From assembly GCF_900162695.1 (NCBI RefSeq), contig NZ_FUIH01000007.1, forward strand, positions 2,976,001 to 3,040,000: a stretch of DNA of 64,000 bases, given 5' to 3'. The notes below the pieces were generated by a model. The model was not told the DNA's origin, ran no database searches, and saw only the letters and a list, made by a program, of their open reading frames with translations. Source of the DNA: Virgibacillus siamensis (GTDB taxonomy: Bacteria > Bacillota > Bacilli > Bacillales > Amphibacillaceae). Made by a program: the position numbers and the translations under genes. This document shows positions 61,096 to 64,000 of the stretch, one piece after another (positions within the stretch are counted from its first letter, which is position 1; the number at the start of each line of letters is the position of its first letter).

Positions 61096-61638
61096 TTACC
61101 GTTTAACGGCATCCAAAATCAAGGATGGAACCTTAAGAACTCCCTGATTTCGAGGGTCCAGCTTTTTGGAACGAAATATGGCACCATCTTCTATCTTCCA
61201 ATCCGCCTGACGAAACCTGCCATCTTTATCACAGTATTCCAGTAAGTGTACCGCGAACCCTGCTTTCTCAAACAACATCGTTAAAGTTTGATAGTTATAA
61301 ACTATTTTATGGCCGGCTGCAGGGTGATCGGCGGGTCCAGGTCCGCCCACCTGGACAATCTGCTGATAGGCTTCATCCGGAAAATAACCGTCCGGTACTG
61401 CACAGCGGATATAACCGCCTGTTTTCAAATAGGTATAACAGCGTTTTGCCGCTTCTAATCCCTGCTGATATGTCAGATGTTCCCACACATGTTCTGCCAA
61501 GATCGCTGAAATGGAATTTACCTCAAATCGGTTTTTCCAGGTATGTTCGTTAAGCAAATCCAGTTCATCTTCATTTGTATGGGTCCAGCCGGGATTGTTG
61601 TTATATTCCCCGGCACCGATAACGATTTTTGTTTCCAT
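61096..61638 (-). CDS. COG4627-type SAM methyltransferase-like protein
   Basis: A 180-residue protein with a shortened methyltransferase fold: IVIGAGEYNNNPGW, EHVWEHLTYQQGLEA, LKTGGYIRCAVPDGY. It lacks a strong glycine-rich motif I, as in COG4627 proteins. Role unknown. ATG 61638 follows GGGGTG. Confidence 0.75.
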   Translation of the reverse strand: METKIVIGAGEYNNNPGWTHTNEDELDLLNEHTWKNRFEVNSISAILAEHVWEHLTYQQGLEAAKRCYTYLKTGGYIRCAVPDGYFPDEAYQQIVQVGGPGPADHPAAGHKIVYNYQTLTMLFEKAGFAVHLLEYCDKDGRFRQADWKIEDGAIFRSKKLDPRNQGVLKVPSLILDAVKR

Positions 61639-61662
61639 TTTATTTCACCCCGAATAATATAC

Positions 61663-62616
61663 TTAAATACTGACATCCCGTTTTTTGAAAATAAAAAATG
61701 ACAAGGACAAAAATACAGCCAGATAGATAACCAGCATAATAATCGAAAAGGACAATGTCATCCCTTCAACAATCGGGCCGCCCTCAAAATATAAATTCAA
61801 ATTAGTATTGGCAAACAAAGAATATTTTGCCCAATCCGTCACAAATGCCAGCATGTTAGTTGCCATTGAACCGATAAACAGGAGCACAATAGAAACAGCA
61901 ATTGCAATGGCTTCACTTCTAAAAATACTGGAAATCATGAAAGCAAGCGCTGTGAGCATCAGTAAGGTTACACTGCTTGATAAATAACTTACACCAAGAT
62001 ACAGTGTCCGTGACCATTCGTATACTTCTCCGCCGCTTGCCGATAAATGTGTGGATGCACCGTCAAACCCGAATAAGAGGCCGCCAACCGCAAATGAAAC
62101 CACAAACAGCACAAGCAGCAAAAACAGACCGAACAAGATGGAAGTTACGAATTTGGCCGCAAGTATTTGAATTCTTGATGCAGATCGGACAAGCAGTAAC
62201 TTGATTGTTCCGGTTTTGAATTCCTGTGAAACGATTGATGCCCCGACGATGATGACGAATGCACCAATCAGCTGTACCAGATTCATATTTCTGTCCATGT
62301 ATGTCCAGGCATTTTCCTTTTCATATGGGGAAATACCATGTTCCAGTCTGTAATCATTAATTGCCCGCTGATTGACTGCATAACTCTCCAAGTAAGGGTT
62401 ATTCGTTTCTTTTTCCTGCTTGGCGAATTCCTTGTTTTCCTGTGTCAATTCAGTACGCCATTGCTTCTCATCCGGCAGTTTTTCATCCTGCTGATTGTAC
62501 ATTGTAAAAATCGCAGTGGCAGCAATCCCCAGGATCACCAGTCCGCACATAACGTATGTGCTCACTTTATTGAATAATTTCATCCATTCATTACGAATCA
62601 ATTTAAAAAACATCAT
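61663..62616 (-). CDS. ABC-2 type permease of ATP-driven exporter
   Basis: A 317-residue permease with six spans and a large extracytoplasmic loop between spans 1 and 2 (about residues 40-110), like BcrB/YtrC-type lantibiotic or bacitracin-immunity permeases. SQEFKTGTIKLLLVRSASRIQILAAK is the coupling helix. The ATGA overlap with the ATPase gene indicates a tight operon. Cargo unknown. Confidence 0.85.
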   Translation of the reverse strand: MMFFKLIRNEWMKLFNKVSTYVMCGLVILGIAATAIFTMYNQQDEKLPDEKQWRTELTQENKEFAKQEKETNNPYLESYAVNQRAINDYRLEHGISPYEKENAWTYMDRNMNLVQLIGAFVIIVGASIVSQEFKTGTIKLLLVRSASRIQILAAKFVTSILFGLFLLLVLFVVSFAVGGLLFGFDGASTHLSASGGEVYEWSRTLYLGVSYLSSSVTLLMLTALAFMISSIFRSEAIAIAVSIVLLFIGSMATNMLAFVTDWAKYSLFANTNLNLYFEGGPIVEGMTLSFSIIMLVIYLAVFLSLSFFIFKKRDVSI

Positions 62617-63533
62617 GAGACACCCCCATTTGTCACTTCAAAAAAGCGATCTTCAAGTGATTGTTTTTCCAAGATAGACTGATAGACAATAATTTCATTT
62701 TCGACTAAATACGTGATGACTTCCCCCATCTGGTCTTTTGTTGCCTGAAGATGAAGTTGATTTTCAACAAACTGCACGTTGATGGACGGGAATTTATCAG
62801 AGACAAGTTCCCTTGCCCGGTCACGCTCATTGACTTCCAGTGTGAAGGTGCTGACATGGCCCGTTTGTTCCGTTTCCTCTTTTACATTTTCGATCTTAGC
62901 AATTTCGCCTTCCTGAATAATGGCAAAGCGGTCACAGATTAGTTCGATTTCAGACAGCAGGTGGCTGGAAATTAAAATAGCGACATTTTCTTCTTTCGCA
63001 ACCCGACGCAGATAATCCCGCATTTCACGGACCCCCGCCGGATCAAGTCCGTTCGTCGGCTCATCCAGAATCAGCACATCCGGACTGTGCAGCATCGCCT
63101 GGGCAATACCAAGCCGCTGTTTCATACCGAGTGAAAATTTGCGTACCTTCTGTTTTTTTACATGGGACAGGCGAACAAGCTCCAGACGCTTCCGGATATC
63201 TTCCTTAATTACATTCCTGCTCATCCGTCCAAAGTGAATCAGATTTTTTTCAGCGCTAAGGTATTTGTACATTTCCGGATTTTCCACAATGGTGCCGACA
63301 TGGCCGATTGCTTTTTTAAAATCGTGTACAATACTTTGACCGCTGATTGTAATATCACCTTTTGTGACATTCGTCAGCCCGACAATCATGCGAATGGTTG
63401 TTGTTTTCCCCGCACCATTCGGACCAAGAAACCCAAATATTTCACCTGGATAAACATCAAATGAAACATTGTTTATTATTTGCATTCTGCCTATTTTTTT
63501 GTAGACATTTTTTAATGATAATACCGGTTCCAC
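62613..63533 (-). CDS. ABC transporter ATP-binding subunit (BcrA-like)
   Basis: A 306-residue ATPase with Walker A GPNGAGKTT, signature FSLGMKQR, Walker B VLILDEP and LISSHLLSE. C-terminal extension as in BcrA. GTG 63533, with GGGGAG upstream, is preferred over upstream in-frame starts. XRE-type regulator gene sits just upstream; together with the permease this looks like a peptide-antibiotic resistance or export unit. Confidence 0.88.
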   Translation of the reverse strand: MEPVLSLKNVYKKIGRMQIINNVSFDVYPGEIFGFLGPNGAGKTTTIRMIVGLTNVTKGDITISGQSIVHDFKKAIGHVGTIVENPEMYKYLSAEKNLIHFGRMSRNVIKEDIRKRLELVRLSHVKKQKVRKFSLGMKQRLGIAQAMLHSPDVLILDEPTNGLDPAGVREMRDYLRRVAKEENVAILISSHLLSEIELICDRFAIIQEGEIAKIENVKEETEQTGHVSTFTLEVNERDRARELVSDKFPSINVQFVENQLHLQATKDQMGEVITYLVENEIIVYQSILEKQSLEDRFFEVTNGGVS

Positions 63534-63552
63534 TATGCAACTCCCCTTCGTT

Positions 63553-63750
63553 TTAACTTTCATTCCAAAACAGGTCATCAAGTGTTTTATCCAATGCTTT
63601 ACAGATTGCCAGGCAAAGACTCAGGGTTGGATTATATTTGCCCAGTTCAATCAATCCAATTGTCTGTCTGGACACACCTGTTTTCCTGGCAAGTTCCTCC
63701 TGTGACAGATCATGCTCCACCCGTGCCATTTTCAGCTTAATGTTTTTCAT
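63553..63750 (-). CDS. XRE-family HTH regulator (65 aa)
   Basis: A 65-residue protein that is almost entirely one helix-turn-helix (ARVEHDLSQEELARKTGVSRQTIGLIELGKYNPTL), of the YozG/short XRE kind. ATG 63750 follows GGTGGT. It overlaps the 3' end of a membrane-protein gene by 14 bp and precedes the ABC exporter genes, which it may control. Confidence 0.87.
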   Translation of the reverse strand: MKNIKLKMARVEHDLSQEELARKTGVSRQTIGLIELGKYNPTLSLCLAICKALDKTLDDLFWNES

Positions 63751-64000
63751 CGTTACCACCGTCTTCGTCCATGTCATCCAGCTGTTTTTTTACTGCTTTA
63801 TCACTTTTGTTCTTCATATAAGTGTGACCGATCAGCGTCACCAGAACGAAAAACGGAATATAAATTATAAGCGAAACGATGAAAACCATAAAAAAGGTAT
63901 AGATAGAGTTACCAGTGTCTTCACCGTATAAAACGGCACTTCGGGTTCCAAAAATCAGTGCCATGGCAATACCAAAGAGCAAGCCTGTGATAACATTTTT
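63737..64000 (-). CDS. Membrane protein, 5'-truncated by window edge
   Basis: The minus frame is open to the window end, giving 87 visible residues. Two spans (LLFGIAMALIFGT; FFMVFIVSLIIYIPFFVLVTLI) and a charged tail (KAVKKQLDDMDEDGG) are seen. Such small membrane proteins often pair with short XRE regulators, as here. The true start is to the right of the window. Confidence 0.65.
   Translation of the reverse strand, partial: KNVITGLLFGIAMALIFGTRSAVLYGEDTGNSIYTFFMVFIVSLIIYIPFFVLVTLIGHTYMKNKSDKAVKKQLDDMDEDGGNDEKH

Overview
The window reads as chromosome from a low-GC, Gram-positive, endospore-forming bacterium, most likely a halotolerant or halophilic member of the Bacillaceae (Virgibacillus/Oceanobacillus/Lentibacillus type; this is inference). 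Supporting signs are strong AGGAGG-type ribosome binding sites, frequent TTG and GTG starts, a Spo0E-family phosphatase, small Bacillus-type proteins (YvrJ, YjzC, DUF1659/DUF2922), a BCCT compatible-solute carrier with a GbsR-type repressor, an NhaC-type Na+/H+ antiporter, and a cobalamin riboswitch. No rRNA, tRNA, CRISPR array, insertion sequence or prophage was seen. Genes sit on both strands in short operons.

Layout. 1-8.2 kb: the 3' part of an acyl-CoA ligase, a nitronate monooxygenase-like flavoprotein, a beta-lactamase-fold serine hydrolase with a GGDEF-like/winged-helix regulator, a short membrane protein and a SWIM/SNF2 helicase. 8.4-13.2 kb: YvrJ, DUF2922, DUF1659, a TauE-like permease, a PspC protein and an ABC-2 exporter pair. 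13.4-21.9 kb: Cu/Zn superoxide dismutase, acetyltransferases, EutH, a secreted SH3b-amidase, a MerR-methyltransferase fusion and an unknown 418-residue protein. 22-26.1 kb: a class I ribonucleotide reductase operon (alpha, flavodoxin, beta) preceded by a cobalamin riboswitch and two NrdR-like boxes. 26.4-34 kb: GbsR-like regulator and BCCT carrier, a MoxR/DUF58/DUF4129 operon and an NhaC-type antiporter.

34-36 kb: an actin-like ParM-family gene, a small ParR-like partner and an upstream run of GTAAAC/TGTAC repeats that looks like a centromere, together resembling a plasmid segregation cassette inside ordinary chromosome. 36.4-50.8 kb: RlmN, a luciferase-like monooxygenase, the PsuK/PsuG pair, a CoA transferase with a LytTR regulator, an NDH-2-like dehydrogenase, a GOLPH3-family protein, DUF2785, BioY with a BirA operator, a thioesterase and a DJ-1 protein. 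50.9-64 kb: a PrcB-like lipoprotein, an unknown membrane protein divergent from a catalase, type II pantothenate kinase, PH-domain and macro-domain proteins, a FUSC-type exporter, hydrolases, and an ABC exporter with an XRE regulator at the right edge.

The most unusual feature recurs across the window: at least seven intergenic arrays of degenerate tandem units with a period of 20 or 21 bp (two helical turns). Each array has its own unit sequence, each lies beyond a gene 3' end or terminator, and none sits in a divergent promoter region. I know of no named element class that fits them.
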